DNA of 64,000 nt from Afipia sp. (GTDB lineage Bacteria > Pseudomonadota > Alphaproteobacteria > Rhizobiales > Xanthobacteraceae), in assembly GCA_024508675.1 (NCBI GenBank), contig JANINQ010000001.1, forward strand, positions 248,001-312,000. Reading direction: 5' to 3'. How positions within the stretch are numbered: the first letter of the stretch is position 1; each line of letters opens with the position of its first letter. Position numbers and translations under genes: made by a program. Below, piece by piece: positions 46,826 through 55,944 of this stretch. Under the pieces are notes generated by a model, which did no database searches, was not told the DNA's origin, and saw only the letters and a program-made list of their open reading frames with translations.

Positions 46826-47335
46826 TTAAGCGGCGGTCAGCGCAGGCACCGGCAGCGCCGTCACCGACTTGATCTTTTCCATCGCAAAACGCGAGGTGAC
46901 GTTTTTCAGCGCCACCGCGCTGATCAGTTTCTTGTAAAAAATATCGTAGCTCTGCATGTCGGCGACGACCACGCGCAGCATGTAATCGACGTCGCCCGCC
47001 ATACGGTAGAACTCCATCACTTCGGGCATGGCGCTGACGGCGTCGGCGAATTTCTTCAGCCAGACGTCGGAATGGTCGCCGCTCTCCACCGAAACGAACA
47101 CGGTAATGCCGAGGCCGATCTTGTTCTGGTCCACCAGGGCCACCCGGCGCAGGATGATCCCTTCGGCCTCCATGCGCTGGATGCGCTTCCAGCATGGGGT
47201 CGAAGACAGGCCGACCCGGTCGCCGATTTCGGCCACGGAAAGGGAGGCGTCATCCTGCAAAACGGTCAGGATCTTGCGATCTATAGCGTCAAGGCGGCGT
47301 GGAGCATCAAGAATTGCTACAGCAAGGTCAGACAT
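46826..47335 (-). CDS. Lrp/AsnC-family transcriptional regulator
   Basis: A 169-residue regulator. Residues ~12-60 form the DNA-binding domain (LDAIDRKILTVLQDDASLSV, GLSSTPCWKRIQRMEAEGII), and residues ~75-150 the RAM ligand-binding domain (GLGITVFVSVES, MAGDVDYMLRVVVADMQSY). It probably responds to an amino acid. The region before the start is AT-rich and fits its own promoter with autoregulation. No obvious target lies next to it. Confidence 0.93.
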   Translation of the reverse strand: MSDLAVAILDAPRRLDAIDRKILTVLQDDASLSVAEIGDRVGLSSTPCWKRIQRMEAEGIILRRVALVDQNKIGLGITVFVSVESGDHSDVWLKKFADAVSAMPEVMEFYRMAGDVDYMLRVVVADMQSYDIFYKKLISAVALKNVTSRFAMEKIKSVTALPVPALTAA

Positions 47336-47427
47336 TAGAAGAACTTTCTTCCATAAATGATGGTTGAATACCTCATATATAGAAAATCATTCTAAAGCAA
47401 GCTCAAATCCCGGGCTTTAGAGGCGCT

Positions 47428-48378
47428 CTATATGGTCGCACCCGCCGGGCTGGCGGCCAGAAATTCTTCAACTTCAATGCGTTGGGGTGACCCAAAGGCG
47501 CCGCCGAAGCGGGTGCATTTGAGCGCGGCCGTGGCCGATGCGAATCGCATGGCCTGTTCCAGCGCCATGCCCTCGGCGATCCCCAGCGTGAACGCGCCAT
47601 GGAAGGCGTCGCCTGCGCCCAGCGTATCGACGGTGTGAACCGGAAATGCCGGCATCTGTTTCGGCTCGCCGCGCTCATCGAGCCAGATCACACCTCTGGC
47701 GCCGGACGTGACGCCGAGCAACGCGGGGGTCACCTGCGCGAGTTTGCGCAAGGCGGCAACGTCATCGCTTTCGCCCGCGGTGGCGTGCAGCGCCTCAGCC
47801 GAGAACACGATGTGGGAGGCGACCTGCAACAGCCCTTCACGCATCGACATCATCCGGTCGCCGTCGATGACGACGGGAATGCCGCGGCGCTGTGCCTCCG
47901 CGCAGACATCGGTGCCGAATTCGGCGCAGCGGCTTTCGATCAGGATTGCATCGCAATCCGCGAGCAGCGTCTCCGACGGCGGCAGTGTCACGGTCCACAG
48001 TTTCGGATCGCGGAAGGTGGCGATGGTGCGCTCGCCGCTCGGATCGATCAGGACGCTGGAAATCGGCGTCACCACATCATCGACCGTCACAAGTCCGCTG
48101 GTGTCGATCCCTTCGGCTCGAAACTGCTCGTCGATGATCGCATTGCTTGCGACCAGCGCGCCGCCGATCGGGCCCGTGAGCAACACGCGGCCGCCGAGCC
48201 GCGAAATCGAGATCGCGGCATTGGGTGAATTGCCGCCGGCTACCTCCACGAATGCGCTGGCATATTCCTTCTGGCCGCGCGCGGGCACTTCCGGCACGCG
48301 GAAGATGAGGTCGCGCACCGGCATACCGATGCAGACAATGCGGGGCGATTTTTCAGGTACTTGATTGTGGGGATTCAC
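47428..48378 (-). CDS. PfkB-family sugar/nucleoside kinase
   Basis: A 316-residue kinase of the ribokinase family. The N-terminal motif is FVEVAGGNSPNAAISISRLGG and the C-terminal one is DTLGAGDAFHGAF, whose aspartate is the catalytic base. It phosphorylates a sugar or nucleoside with ATP; the substrate is not predictable, and neighbours (Lrp regulator and NudC) do not help. The start is ~85 bp from the nudC stop on the same strand. Confidence 0.9.
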   Translation of the reverse strand: MNPHNQVPEKSPRIVCIGMPVRDLIFRVPEVPARGQKEYASAFVEVAGGNSPNAAISISRLGGRVLLTGPIGGALVASNAIIDEQFRAEGIDTSGLVTVDDVVTPISSVLIDPSGERTIATFRDPKLWTVTLPPSETLLADCDAILIESRCAEFGTDVCAEAQRRGIPVVIDGDRMMSMREGLLQVASHIVFSAEALHATAGESDDVAALRKLAQVTPALLGVTSGARGVIWLDERGEPKQMPAFPVHTVDTLGAGDAFHGAFTLGIAEGMALEQAMRFASATAALKCTRFGGAFGSPQRIEVEEFLAASPAGATI

Positions 48379-48465
48379 TGACGTGGTGCCTCACCAGACA
48401 TGGTCGGGATTGAGACAATCGATGACATGCCATGCGGTTCCCGTTCAAGGGAACCGTCACGACTA

Positions 48466-49407
48466 TCAGGCCGTTTCCGCGATCCAGTTACCAAGCAAGT
48501 GATGCGCGATGGCGACCGGATGCGGTCCCGTCAGGCCCTCGGGGTGGTTGCGCGCCAGCATGGCGACAGACTCCTCACGCGTGAACCAGCGTGCGTCTTC
48601 GAGTTCGTTCCGGTCGACGGTGATGTCGGTGGTGGTGGCCCGTGCCGTGCAGCCGATCATCAGCGACGACGGATAGGGCCATGGCTGGGTCATGTAGTAG
48701 CGTACATCCTCGCAGTGGATGCCGGCCTCTTCGAGGATTTCGCGCTGGACCGCCTGTTCGATGGTTTCAGCGGCCTCGACAAAGCCTGCAAGGCACGACC
48801 ACATGGTCGGCGGAAACTGTGACTGGCGGCCCATCAGGCATCTGTCGCCATCCGTCACCAGCATGATGACGACGGGATCGGTTCGCGGAAAATGCTCGGT
48901 CTTGCAGGTCGGGCAGACCCGCTTCCAGCCGCCGTCCGCCATCGAGGTGCGCGCGCCGCAATTGGCGCAGAAGCCGTGGCGCTGATGCCAGCCGACCAGC
49001 GATTTCGCCATGGCGATGGTGGAGAGTTCGCGCGCGGGAATGGCGCCGCTCGCCGCGACGGCGCGCAGGTTTTCCACGGCCACATCCTGCCGTCCCATCA
49101 GGTCTTCGGCTGCTGCCGCGGCGATCCCCATGCCGAAAACCGGCGCGCCTTCCTGCAGCCCAAGAAAGATGGTGCCGGGGTTGGCGCCGAACTTCCGCGC
49201 CTCGTCCAGTGTCAGCAATGCGCGCGCGCCATCAGCACCCTGCGTCACCAGCAACGAATCGCGATGCATCACGTAGGCCCGCGCCTTGCGGTCGCCTTCC
49301 AGTGCAAACAGCTTGTCGGCATCGGTGCGGATATGCGCCGCGCGGTCGATCGGATGCGATACGAAGCCCGGCTGCCCGAGCGGAAATGGATTTTCTTTTG
49401 GTGTCAT
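48466..49407 (-). CDS. nudC: NAD+ diphosphatase (Nudix)
   Basis: A 313-residue enzyme that hydrolyses NADH/NAD+ and can remove NAD caps from RNA. The zinc ribbon is FCANCGARTSM then RVCPTCKTEHFPRTDP. The Nudix box is GFVEAAETIEQAVQREILEEAG, followed by SQPWPYPSSLM-type (TQPWPYPSSLMIG), the NudC-specific SQPWPFPxS motif with S changed to T. An N-terminal domain of ~130 residues is present as expected. It lies ~80 bp from the HIT gene on the same strand. Confidence 0.95.
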   Translation of the reverse strand: MTPKENPFPLGQPGFVSHPIDRAAHIRTDADKLFALEGDRKARAYVMHRDSLLVTQGADGARALLTLDEARKFGANPGTIFLGLQEGAPVFGMGIAAAAAEDLMGRQDVAVENLRAVAASGAIPARELSTIAMAKSLVGWHQRHGFCANCGARTSMADGGWKRVCPTCKTEHFPRTDPVVIMLVTDGDRCLMGRQSQFPPTMWSCLAGFVEAAETIEQAVQREILEEAGIHCEDVRYYMTQPWPYPSSLMIGCTARATTTDITVDRNELEDARWFTREESVAMLARNHPEGLTGPHPVAIAHHLLGNWIAETA

Positions 49408-49484
49408 TGATTGTCAGCCTGCGTCTTTCAGTATCGGGCACGATCTTTTCTGAAAGCCGGTGCCCATCTTTCGGGATCGTGTTC

Positions 49485-49904
49485 TCAGCTCAGCCAGATC
49501 TTGCGGCGAAGCGCGGCGATGAATGTTTCGACTTCCTGTGGATCGTGCGCCAGCGGCGGCACCACGCCCCAGACCGGGCGGGGCCATGCTGCATCCGAGG
49601 TCCGGCGCGCGATGACGTGCACATGCAATTGCGGAACGACATTGCCGAGCGCTGCGATGTTCAGCTTGTCGGGCTTGGTGATGTCCTTCAGCGCGCGGGC
49701 GACGCGGTTGATCTCGGTGGTCAGCTGCGCCTGCTCGATTTCGTTCAGGTCGATGAGTTCGACGGCATCGGCACGGCGCGGCACCAGCAGCAGCCACGGA
49801 TAATTGGCATCCTTGATGACAAGCACGCGCGACAGCGGCAGGTCGCCGATGTTGATGGTGTCTTTTTCGAGTTGAGGGTGGAGCGACCAGGCAGAGGCGG
49901 ACAT
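49485..49904 (-). CDS. HIT-family nucleotide hydrolase
   Basis: A 139-residue HIT protein. The triad motif reads QLHVHVIARR; the order H-x-H-x, then a non-histidine third position, is that of a variant HIT (the classic form is HxHxHxx). ATG 49904 has AGGA at good distance, and the long open frame upstream overlaps no real gene. HIT proteins hydrolyse nucleotide phosphoramidates or dinucleoside polyphosphates. It is the first gene of a same-strand run with nudC. Confidence 0.88.
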   Translation of the reverse strand: MSASAWSLHPQLEKDTINIGDLPLSRVLVIKDANYPWLLLVPRRADAVELIDLNEIEQAQLTTEINRVARALKDITKPDKLNIAALGNVVPQLHVHVIARRTSDAAWPRPVWGVVPPLAHDPQEVETFIAALRRKIWLS

Positions 49905-50132
49905 AGGGATTCCTGAAACAGTTCCGGCAATTTTGCAGAGAGCAGGGCCGGTAACAACACTTCTCATGACTGGCCGTGCGCGGAGCTTCCATGCTTTGCG
50001 TAATCGGGGCGGGGAGGCGTCCGGCTCAAGGCAGGCGGCCCTGAAAACGGCCGATTTAGCAAGCCGAAACAAGGCGGTGCGAACCGACGCCCGGAGCTTG
50101 CTTTCCGCCGGTTTTGGCCCCAAATAGGGACC

Positions 50133-50228
50133 GGGAGATTGGCGGTGGACGAGCCACTCGCCAACCGGGTCAGGTCCGGAAGGAAGCAGCCCTAACGAGG
50201 TCCGGATCGGGTCGCTCGTCAGTCTCCT
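50133..50228 (+). ncRNA. ffs: Signal recognition particle RNA, bacterial small (4.5S) type
   Basis: The conserved core GGTCAGGTCCGGAAGGAAGC with the GGAA tetraloop and the following CAGCCCTAACGAGG is present, the Ffh-binding domain IV of SRP RNA. Outer stems pair GGAGA (50134-50138) with TCTCC (50223-50227) and GACGAGC (50148-50154) with GCTCGTC (50214-50220). It lies just upstream of dnaX, as in other Alphaproteobacteria. Ends are set by pairing and could be off by a few bases. Confidence 0.95.
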
Positions 50229-50301
50229 ACCTCTCTTTTCGTGCGCCCGCGGCGGCGCAATGCGCGCCTGATGCCTAGCGTGCTCAATCGCGGATCGATT
50301 G

Positions 50302-52188
50302 ATGACCGAAGCTGACATGGCTGGTGCCGACATTGCCGGCGCGACCTCGGACGATCAGCCCGGTTTCGCGCTTGGCGGCGAGCCTGCCGCTTCGCCAGCC
50401 TCCACCGCCGGTTACCGCGTTCTTGCGCGCAAATATCGCCCTTCGACATTCGACGACCTGATCGGCCAGGAGGCCATGGTCCGCACCATCTCGAATGCGT
50501 TCGAGACGGGACGCGTGCCGCAGGCCTGGATTCTCACCGGCGTACGCGGTGTCGGCAAGACCACGACCGCGCGCATCCTTGCCCGCGCGCTGAATTACGA
50601 ACTGCCGGATGGATCGGTGAAAGGGCCGACCATCCACATGCCGAGGATGGGCGTGCATTGCCAGGCGATCATGGAAAGCCGGCATATCGACATTCTCGAA
50701 ATGGACGCGGCGTCGCATACCGGCATCGACGATGTGCGACAGATCACCGACGGCGTGCGCTATGCGCCTTCCAGCGCGCGCTACAAGGTCTACATCATCG
50801 ACGAAGTTCACATGCTGTCGGAGAAGGCGTTCAACGCCTTTCTCAAGACGCTGGAAGAGCCGCCCGAGCACGCCAAGTTCGTGTTCGCCACCACTGAAAT
50901 CCGCAAGGTGCCGGTGACGGTGCTGTCGCGCTGCCAGCGTTTCGATCTCAGGCGCGTCGATTCCGATGTGCTGATGACGCATCTGTCGAACATCTCGGCC
51001 AGGGAAGGCGTGCAGGCCGAGCCTGAAGCCTTGGGGATGATCGCCCGCGCCGCCGAAGGCTCGGTGCGCGATTCCCTGTCGCTGCTGGATCAGGCGATCG
51101 CACATGCGGCCGGCGTGGTGCGTGCCGAAGACGTGCGGCAGATGATGGGGCTTGCGGATCGCACCCGCGTCATCGATCTGTTTGAGGCACTGGCGAGCGG
51201 CGACATTGCCGCGGCCTTCAAGGAATTTCGCGACCAGTACGACACCGGCGCCGATCCGGTGGTGGTGCTGAGCGACCTCGCTGAATTTGTGAACTTCGTC
51301 ACCCGCGTGAAAGTCGTCCCCGCAACGGCGGACAATCTGGCGCTGGGCGAAACAGAGCGCACGCGCGGCCGCGATTTCGCAACCAAGCTCTCGATGCGAG
51401 TGCTGTCGCGGATGTGGCAGATGCTGCTCAAGGGCATCGCCGAAGTGCAGGCGGCGACACGGCCGCAGGCCGCCGCCGAAATGGTGCTGGTGCGGATCGC
51501 CTATGTCGCTGATCTGCCGACGCCGGACGAAGCGATTCGGATGATCGACGCCAATGGCGGCAGCTCGCCTGCGCTGAGTGGCAATGTCACCGGCAACGCT
51601 GCGCCGCGCGGTCCTTCCGCGAGATTGTCATCCTCCGGCGATGATGGATCGCAGGTGCGCGTGGTGGCGTCCAGCACGCGGCCCGCGCTCGACATCTCGC
51701 CGCGCCCGCAGATGAGCGCGCCCTCTCCCGCGCCGGCTCCTGCTGCGCCGGTGCGGCGGCTTTCGACCTTCGCCGAAGTCGTGGCACTTGCAAGCGAGAA
51801 GCGCGACATTCAGTTGAAGTCTGCACTGGAAGCCGACATGCGGCTGGTGCGCGTGGAAGATGGCCGGCTTGAAGTGGCGCTGGAACGCAGCGCGGCGCGC
51901 TCCGTCGTCAACGATCTCTCGCGCAAGCTCGAGCAATGGACCGGACGGCGCTGGACCGTGATCGTCTCCAACGAGGCCGGTCAGCCGACCCTGCGCGCAC
52001 AGGCGCAGGCGGCGAAGGAAAAACTCACCGACGGCGTGCACGCCGATCCGCGCGTGCAGGCCGTGATGGCGAAGTTTCCGGGCACGCAGGTGATCGATGT
52101 GCGGCGTATTGCACCGGATACCGATTCGGGCGTGGACGAGTCCGGGCCTGTGGCTGCAGCCGAAGAAGACGACGACGACGATCTTTAG
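50302..52188 (+). CDS. dnaX: DNA polymerase III subunit gamma/tau (clamp loader)
   Basis: A 628-residue clamp-loader ATPase. After a ~35-residue acidic start come RVLARKYRPSTFDDLIGQ, Walker A TGVRGVGKTTTAR, Walker B IIDEVHMLS and the sensor/arginine-finger region SRCQRFDLRR. The usual four-cysteine zinc module between Walker A and B is reduced to a single cysteine (MGVHCQAIMESRHID). The C-terminal part has a proline-rich linker (APSPAPAPAAP), a tau-like domain and an acidic end (EEDDDDDL). No frameshift site for gamma is seen. ATG 50302 is used over the TTG before it. ybaB and recR follow. Confidence 0.95.
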   Translation: MTEADMAGADIAGATSDDQPGFALGGEPAASPASTAGYRVLARKYRPSTFDDLIGQEAMVRTISNAFETGRVPQAWILTGVRGVGKTTTARILARALNYELPDGSVKGPTIHMPRMGVHCQAIMESRHIDILEMDAASHTGIDDVRQITDGVRYAPSSARYKVYIIDEVHMLSEKAFNAFLKTLEEPPEHAKFVFATTEIRKVPVTVLSRCQRFDLRRVDSDVLMTHLSNISAREGVQAEPEALGMIARAAEGSVRDSLSLLDQAIAHAAGVVRAEDVRQMMGLADRTRVIDLFEALASGDIAAAFKEFRDQYDTGADPVVVLSDLAEFVNFVTRVKVVPATADNLALGETERTRGRDFATKLSMRVLSRMWQMLLKGIAEVQAATRPQAAAEMVLVRIAYVADLPTPDEAIRMIDANGGSSPALSGNVTGNAAPRGPSARLSSSGDDGSQVRVVASSTRPALDISPRPQMSAPSPAPAPAAPVRRLSTFAEVVALASEKRDIQLKSALEADMRLVRVEDGRLEVALERSAARSVVNDLSRKLEQWTGRRWTVIVSNEAGQPTLRAQAQAAKEKLTDGVHADPRVQAVMAKFPGTQVIDVRRIAPDTDSGVDESGPVAAAEEDDDDDL

Positions 52189-52261
52189 GACCACAATTCC
52201 GGAATATGAGAGCCGGTTTCCGGGCCTCGTGTCCGGAGATCAACGATAAGGAATCCCGTTC

Positions 52262-52582
52262 ATGGCTGACTTCCTCGGCATGATGAAACAGGCGGCGCAG
52301 CTTCAGTCCAAGATGAAGGCGCTGCAGGACGAACTCGACACCATCGAGGTCGAAGGCCTGTCCGGCGGCGGACTCGTCAGCGTGCGCATGACCGCGAAGG
52401 GCGAGGTCAAAACGGTGAAGATCGATTCGTCGCTGATGAAAGCCGAGGAGCGCGAGGTTCTTGAGGATCTTCTGGTGACCGCGCATGGCGATGCGCGCCG
52501 CAAGGCCGAAGCCGCGATGCAGGAAAAGATGCAGGCCCTGACTGGCGGCCTCGGCCTGCCTCCGGGACTGGGTCTCGGCTAG
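52262..52582 (+). CDS. ybaB: YbaB/EbfC nucleoid-associated protein
   Basis: A 106-residue DNA-binding protein of the YbaB/EbfC family: MADFLGMMKQAAQLQSKM at the start, then VEGLSGGGLVSVRMTAKGEV and LMKAEEREVLEDLLVTA. Members form dimers that bind and compact DNA. The start follows AAGGAAT. It sits between dnaX and recR, the standard order, and is probably cotranscribed with both. Confidence 0.95.
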   Translation: MADFLGMMKQAAQLQSKMKALQDELDTIEVEGLSGGGLVSVRMTAKGEVKTVKIDSSLMKAEEREVLEDLLVTAHGDARRKAEAAMQEKMQALTGGLGLPPGLGLG

Positions 52583-52619
52583 AGACGTGATGCGCCTTCT
52601 CAAAGTGAAAATACCCTGA

Positions 52620-53225
52620 ATGGTATCCTCGGTCGCCGGTCCCGAAATCGAACGTCTGATCCAGTTGCTGGCGCGGCTGCCGGGGCTCGGCCCGCGCTCG
52701 GCGCGGCGCGCCGCGCTGCATCTGATCAAGAAGCGCGAGGCGCTGATGACGCCGCTGTCGGCGGCGCTGCAGGTCGCGATCGACAAGATCCAGGTCTGCA
52801 ACACCTGCGGCAACATCGATACGCAGAATCCCTGCACCGTCTGCACCGATACGCGGCGCGATCCCTCGATCATCGTGGTGGTGGCCGATGTCGCCGATTT
52901 GTGGGCGCTTGAACGCGCTCATGCCACAAATGGTTTTTATCACGTGCTCGGCGCGACGTTGTCGCCGCTCGATGGTGTCGGCCCGCAGGACCTGACCATC
53001 GATGCACTGGTGCAGCGCGCGCTCGACCCGCGGGTCACCGAAATCATCCTTGCACTCAATGCGACGGTCGATGGCCAGACCACGGCACATTACATCACGG
53101 ACCTGTTGCAGGATGCCAATGTCAAGGTCACGCGGCTGGCGCACGGTGTGCCGGTCGGCGGCGAACTGGACTACCTCGACGAAGGAACCTTGTCGGCTGC
53201 CATGCGGCAGCGGACGCTGTTCTGA
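52620..53225 (+). CDS. recR: Recombination protein RecR
   Basis: A 201-residue RecFOR-pathway protein that loads RecA with RecO at gaps. The N-terminal helix-hairpin-helix is [20 protein letters not shown], the zinc finger is [16 protein letters not shown], and the Toprim domain runs from [16 protein letters not shown] to [16 protein letters not shown]. The length is normal. It ends the dnaX-ybaB-recR group. Confidence 0.96.
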   Translation: MVSSVAGPEIERLIQLLARLPGLGPRSARRAALHLIKKREALMTPLSAALQVAIDKIQVCNTCGNIDTQNPCTVCTDTRRDPSIIVVVADVADLWALERAHATNGFYHVLGATLSPLDGVGPQDLTIDALVQRALDPRVTEIILALNATVDGQTTAHYITDLLQDANVKVTRLAHGVPVGGELDYLDEGTLSAAMRQRTLF

Positions 53226-53261
53226 TTGAAGTTCACCTGAATTCACGAAAATGGAAGCCGA

Positions 53262-53672
53262 ATGATTCTCCGTCTGTTCGCGAATGTCCCTGCAATGCTT
53301 GCCGCTGGCTGCTTGTCCGTGCTTGTCTCGTCCGATGCTTTTGCGCAGCAGAAAGCAAAGCCGCTCAATACGGGTGAGGTGCTGTCGGGTGAACTGACCG
53401 CGATGCGCTCCGGCCCGAAGAAGAAGCGGACCATTACCTATCAGCTCACCAGCGAGCCGCGCCGTCTGCCGCCGCCGTCCGGTATGTGCAATCTGGAAAC
53501 CGGCCCCGAGACGTTTCAGATCGTCACCAACAGCGACGCCGAGGCCGCGGCACTGAAGCCGTTCATCGGCAAGAGCATTGCGCTGAAAGCGAATGAACTG
53601 TCCTGCGCGCAGGCCGCCGGCCAGCTCAGTGACGCCATCGTCTCCAAGTGGAGCGTCGTCACCAGGCACTGA
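53262..53672 (+). CDS. Secreted hypothetical protein
   Basis: Family not recognised. The 136-residue product has a signal peptide ending near SSDAFA and a mature domain with two cysteines (MCNLETG and LSCAQAAG), likely a disulfide. It begins 36 bases after recR on the same strand and is followed by an SGNH hydrolase, but no common role is evident. Codon use matches neighbours and an A-rich RBS region precedes ATG, so it is probably real. Confidence 0.72.
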   Translation: MILRLFANVPAMLAAGCLSVLVSSDAFAQQKAKPLNTGEVLSGELTAMRSGPKKKRTITYQLTSEPRRLPPPSGMCNLETGPETFQIVTNSDAEAAALKPFIGKSIALKANELSCAQAAGQLSDAIVSKWSVVTRH

Positions 53673-53739
53673 CGCGCTTGACGGTGCTCCGACACCCGCC
53701 CTAGTCTTCTGATTTTAGACATCAGTTTTGGGGCGGATC

Positions 53740-54309
53740 ATGTCATTGCAGCGTCATCTGTTTGCTCCCTTCGTTCTTGCGGCCATGTTCTTCTTGTCTC
53801 CGGCCACCGTTCATTCCGCACTTGCGCAGGTGCAGGTCGCGGTGATCGGCGACAGCAATGTCTATGGCAAGGGCATTTCCTCATCAGAGAACTATCCGAC
53901 CCAGCTTCAGGCCGCGCTCAATGCCCGTGGCCTGAATGTCAGCGTCAGCAATGGTGGCATCAATGGTGACACCAGCGCCGGGCTGGCCGGGCGTCTGGAC
54001 TCGGCTGTTCCATCCGGCACGCGGGTTGCGGTGATCTGGATCGGCATCAACGATATTCGCCGTGGCGTCAGCATGGCGGAGGTTCAGGCGAATGTCGCGG
54101 GCATCGTCAGCCGTCTGCGGGCGAAGGGGATCGAGAGCCATGTGATCCGCCCGCCTGTTTACAACGTGGCGGATCACAAGAACCCCGCGCTCATTGTCGG
54201 CGGCGGCGACGGGCATTTCAACGCGGCGGGCTACAGAAGGATGGTCGGAAAGACCATCGGGCCGATTGCGGCGCTGGTCATCAAGGCGACCAGAAAGAAA
54301 GCTGCTTGA
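53740..54309 (+). CDS. Secreted SGNH/GDSL hydrolase (arylesterase-like)
   Basis: A 189-residue exported esterase of the TesA/GDSL type. The signal peptide ends near ALA. Block I is VIGDSNVYGKG (nucleophile S39), block II GGINGDTSAGLAGRL, block III IWIGINDIRRG and block V DGHFNAAGYRRM with the catalytic Asp and His. It probably hydrolyses short esters or thioesters in the periplasm. ATG 53740 is preceded by GGGG; a TTG at 53728 is less likely. The stop lies five bases from the convergent AmpG-like gene. Confidence 0.9.
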   Translation: MSLQRHLFAPFVLAAMFFLSPATVHSALAQVQVAVIGDSNVYGKGISSSENYPTQLQAALNARGLNVSVSNGGINGDTSAGLAGRLDSAVPSGTRVAVIWIGINDIRRGVSMAEVQANVAGIVSRLRAKGIESHVIRPPVYNVADHKNPALIVGGGDGHFNAAGYRRMVGKTIGPIAALVIKATRKKAA

Positions 54310-54313
54310 ATGC

Positions 54314-55681
54314 TCAGGCTTCGGCGGTTTCGCGCCGCCGGAGCGACGCGAAATGGCCGCGCCGCTGCAGCCATGCCAGCAGGATCAGGCTCGGCACCGC
54401 AACCAGCACGCTGAGCACAAAGAACGCGGACCAGCCGGTGGCCTGCGCGACATAACCCGCGCCCGCCGAGAGATAGGTTCTGCCGATCGCCGCAAAGGCG
54501 GTGAGCAGCGCATACTGGGTCGCCGTGTGCAGCGGGCTTTGGCACAGCGATGACAAATAGGCGACGAAGATCACGGTGCCGATCGCGCCGGTGAAATTCT
54601 CCACCGTGATCGCCAGCGCGAGTGCCCATTGGTTGTGGCCGACAAAGGCCAGCCACGCGAAGGCGAGATTCGAGATTGCCTGCAGCACGCCGCCGGTCCA
54701 CAGGCACGCTTCCAGCGACCACGCGCGCGCCAGAAAGCCGCCGGCGAAGCCGCCGATCAGTGTGGCGGCAAGACCGACACCCTTGACGATGGCCGCGTAG
54801 TCATTGCGCGTGAAGCCGAGATCGATCACAAACGGCGCGGTCATGGTGCCGGAAAACGAATCCGTGAACTTGTAGAGGATGACGAAGGCGAGCACCGCCC
54901 AGACATCCTTGCGGGTCAGGAATTCGGTGAAGGCGCCGATGGCCGCGTTGATGACGCGGGAGATCGCGCTTTCTCCGGAGGTTGCTTCTTCCGCGCGGCG
55001 CGATTGCTCGGGCTCGGTGGCGGCAAGCGCCGCGGTCATGCCGATCAGCACCATCGTCGCCATGGCGATGTAACCCCACATCCATGCGGCGGATTTGGTC
55101 AGGCCGGTGGCTTCAAAGCCGCTGACCAGAAACAGCGCGCCGGCTGTTGAGATCAGCATGCCGACGCGATAAGCGGCGACATACGACGCCATGCCGGCTG
55201 CCTGCTCGCTCTCGGGCAGGCTTTCGACACGGAAGGCATCGACCACGATGTCCTGCGTTGAAGATGCCGCCGCCACCAGCAGCGCGCCGAGCGCGACATA
55301 GAACGGCGACTTTGCCGGATCGGTCACGGCCAGCAGCAGGATCGCCGCGATTAAAAGCAGTTGCGCGAACACCAGCCAGCCGCGCCGACGTCCCAGCAGG
55401 CGCGTGAGCACCGGCACATGCAGCGCGTCGACCAGCGGCGCCCAGAGGAATTTCAGCGTGTAGGGCGTGCCAACCAGCGCAAACAGGCCGATGGTGCCGA
55501 GATCGACGCCGGATTCCCGCATCCACACCAGTAGCGTCGAACCCGACAGCGCCAGCGGCAATCCCGACGAGAAGCCGAGGAACAGCACGATCAGCACGCG
55601 CTTTTGCAGATAGACCGCGAATGCCTCACGCCATGAGGGGCGGGGAGCAGGGGCTGTTTCGGCGCTATCGGGTGCTGTCAT
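54314..55681 (-). CDS. ampG: AmpG-like muropeptide transporter (MFS)
   Basis: A 455-residue polytopic protein with about twelve to fourteen segments. FLGFSSGLPLALSGSTLLVWM, FLWAPLVDALHVP, AAASSTQDIVVDAFRVE and YKFTDSFSGTMTAPFVIDLGF are typical of AmpG permeases, which bring anhydromuropeptides into the cytoplasm for recycling. The gene is long enough for the usual two extra helices. Its 5' flank is repeat-rich. No recycling enzymes lie next to it. Confidence 0.88.
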   Translation of the reverse strand: MTAPDSAETAPAPRPSWREAFAVYLQKRVLIVLFLGFSSGLPLALSGSTLLVWMRESGVDLGTIGLFALVGTPYTLKFLWAPLVDALHVPVLTRLLGRRRGWLVFAQLLLIAAILLLAVTDPAKSPFYVALGALLVAAASSTQDIVVDAFRVESLPESEQAAGMASYVAAYRVGMLISTAGALFLVSGFEATGLTKSAAWMWGYIAMATMVLIGMTAALAATEPEQSRRAEEATSGESAISRVINAAIGAFTEFLTRKDVWAVLAFVILYKFTDSFSGTMTAPFVIDLGFTRNDYAAIVKGVGLAATLIGGFAGGFLARAWSLEACLWTGGVLQAISNLAFAWLAFVGHNQWALALAITVENFTGAIGTVIFVAYLSSLCQSPLHTATQYALLTAFAAIGRTYLSAGAGYVAQATGWSAFFVLSVLVAVPSLILLAWLQRRGHFASLRRRETAEA

Positions 55682-55749
55682 GCGACGGTGTTAGCAGATT
55701 CGGACCTTCCCCTCCCCCCTTGTGGGGCGATGAGCGCCCAACGCACTCT

Positions 55750-55841
55750 GTCGTCATCACCGGGCTTGTCCCGGTGATCCACGTCTTCATCGCGTGATTT
55801 GGGCAAAAGGCGTGGATGGCCGGGTCAAGCCCGGCCATGAC
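55750..55841. repeat. Dispersed palindromic repeat (~90 bp), best-formed copy
   Basis: The hairpins TCACCGGG-N5-CCCGGTGA-like (55756-55778) and TGGCCGGG-N4-CCCGGCCA (55818-55838) are joined by ATCCACG and CGTGGAT, which pair with each other. The element ends GGCCATGAC. It is the clearest copy of the family also seen at 18541 and 42607. Confidence 0.85.
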
Positions 55842-55875
55842 GGGCGATAGATTATGGCGGCTTGTCAGTGAAAGG

Positions 55876-55895
55876 GTCCCCGCCTGCGCGGGGAC
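55876..55895. repeat. Short palindromic repeat upstream of ampG-like gene
   Basis: A perfect GTCCCCGC-N4-GCGGGGAC hairpin flanked by GG and GAC, identical in arms to the copy near polA at 34474. Confidence 0.65.
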
Positions 55896-55944
55896 GACAT
55901 CGGATGTGCGGCGAGTGCTGCAGCAGAGCAATAGCCGCTGAAAA

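Noticed and set aside
50302-52188. A programmed frameshift in dnaX giving a separate gamma subunit
   Set aside because: I saw no A-rich slippery heptamer with a following stem at a position that would give gamma.
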